Shown piece after piece: positions 5,441 through 6,240 of a DNA stretch of 6,240 nt. Both the position numbers and the translations under genes were made by a program. Each line of letters opens with the position of its first letter. Within the stretch, counting starts at the first letter, position 1. The DNA lies in NCBI GenBank assembly GCA_030042375.1, contig JASHZU010000098.1, positions 1-6,240 on the forward strand, given 5' to 3'. The notes under the pieces are model-generated. The model was not told the origin of the DNA, ran no database searches, and saw nothing but the letters and a program-made list of their open reading frames with translations. Source of the stretch: Verrucomicrobiia bacterium (GTDB taxonomy: Bacteria > Verrucomicrobiota > Verrucomicrobiae > Limisphaerales > UBA11358).

Positions 5441-6240
5441 TTATACATATGCCCCGCGCCATTGTAACTTCTGGCGCAGCGCTTCCATAAATGAATTGCT
5501 CGATAGCGTGACCAACCGGACAACGCTCTTGCTGCGGCGGATGACCACTTCATTGCCAGCGTCCAATTCCGCCACCACCTCGCCATCCACGCTCAGCAAG
5601 GTCGCCGGCGCGGGGTTCATCGCCTTGACACGAATGGTGGAATTGAGCGGCAAAATGATCGAGCGATTTGACAGCGCATGCGGGCAGATAGGCGTCAGCG
5701 CAAAAACTTCCGCCGCCGGCGAAACCACCGCGCCGCCCGCTGCGAGCGAATAGGCCGTCGAGCCTGTCGGCGAACTGATAATCAACCCGTCGCAACGATA
5801 GCGCGTGATGTGTTCGCCGTTGACGCTGACTTCCAGGCTGATGAGCCGGGACAGCGCGCCGCGGCTGATGACGATGTCGTTGAGTGCGGATTTGACGATT
5901 TGATTTCCATTGAAACGGCCGCTGGCTTCGATGAGCGCGCGCGATTCGTATTTGAATTCACCCTTCCAGATATGCTCCAGCGCGCGGGGGAGTTCTTTGG
6001 ATGGAACAGCGGTGAGAAACCCAAGGCCGCCGATGTTGATGCCCAGCAACGGTGTTTTGGAACCGGCAATACTATGCGCGGCGCGAAGCATCGTGCCGTC
6101 GCCGCCGAAAACCAGGATCATGTCCACCTCGCGCGCCAGGGTGGCCACATCGCCATCCACGATCGCCCGACGGCCGGCACGCTCAATCAGGCGCGTCGCC
6201 CGGCGAATCATGCCCTGGCACTCGGCTTTTTGCATATTGC
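5441..6240 (-). CDS. nadK: NAD kinase (ATP-NAD kinase), 5' end beyond window
   Basis: This cytoplasmic enzyme phosphorylates NAD+ to NADP+. The frame stays open to the right edge. The first in-window Met (6233-6235) is preceded by an Asn codon, and N-MQK lines up with the family's early NxxK segment, so the true start lies about ten codons outside the window. Counting from that Met: GGDGT (44-48) is the nucleotide-binding catalytic motif; NIGGLGFL (67-74) is the second conserved loop; ND (119-120) is the NE/ND motif that contacts NAD; DGLIISSPTGSTAYSLAAGG (149-168) is the long conserved block; PICPHALSNR (182-191) and VDGE (216-219) complete the fold. The stop is TAA at 5441-5443. A 210-bp spacer separates it from the LacI-type gene on the same strand; no strong terminator is visible there, so read-through is possible. 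Confidence 0.96.
   Translation of the reverse strand, partial: NMQKAECQGMIRRATRLIERAGRRAIVDGDVATLAREVDMILVFGGDGTMLRAAHSIAGSKTPLLGINIGGLGFLTAVPSKELPRALEHIWKGEFKYESRALIEASGRFNGNQIVKSALNDIVISRGALSRLISLEVSVNGEHITRYRCDGLIISSPTGSTAYSLAAGGAVVSPAAEVFALTPICPHALSNRSIILPLNSTIRVKAMNPAPATLLSVDGEVVAELDAGNEVVIRRSKSVVRLVTLSSNSFMEALRQKLQWRGAYV

Overview
The window carries four protein genes, all on the minus strand. In transcription order they are: an NAD kinase whose 5' end lies beyond the right edge; a LacI-family repressor; a repeat-filled non-coding stretch of about 825 bp; threonyl-tRNA synthetase; and a membrane glycosyltransferase of the GT39/ArnT-like type that runs off the left edge. The organism looks like a bacterium of the PVC group, most likely Verrucomicrobiota. 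This rests on the threonyl-tRNA synthetase type (no TGS domain, direct start at the editing domain, catalytic-core wording I associate with that group), moderately GC-rich genes, weak Shine-Dalgarno signals and abundant palindromic intergenic repeats. The phylum is inferred from memory of family sequences, not from a search.

Region by region: 1-1299 is one uninterrupted reading frame for a polytopic glycosyltransferase. Because it has no stop inside the window, simple ORF finding breaks it into overlapping wrong-frame fragments. 1319-3391 is thrS, only 19 bp upstream of the glycosyltransferase start, so the two are probably co-transcribed. 3392-4216 has no credible gene. It holds three clear tracts of 10-bp-period degenerate repeats, a weaker fourth, several CCCCG/CGGGG hairpins, long C and G runs, a REP-like double repeat, and a hairpin just after the LacI gene. 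4217-5230 is the LacI-type regulator. 5231-5440 is a 210-bp spacer with inverted repeats that could be operators. 5441-6240 is nadK.

nadK and thrS are core housekeeping genes (NADP synthesis, tRNA charging). The glycosyltransferase probably acts in envelope glycan or lipid modification. The LacI regulator has no sugar-utilisation genes beside it here, so its target is unknown. I see no clear anti-phage system, mobile element or CRISPR array. The two most unusual things are the clusters of helically phased decamer repeats between lacI and thrS, and an 87-residue, AT-richer, helix-rich insertion in the catalytic domain of ThrRS just before its zinc-binding cysteine.
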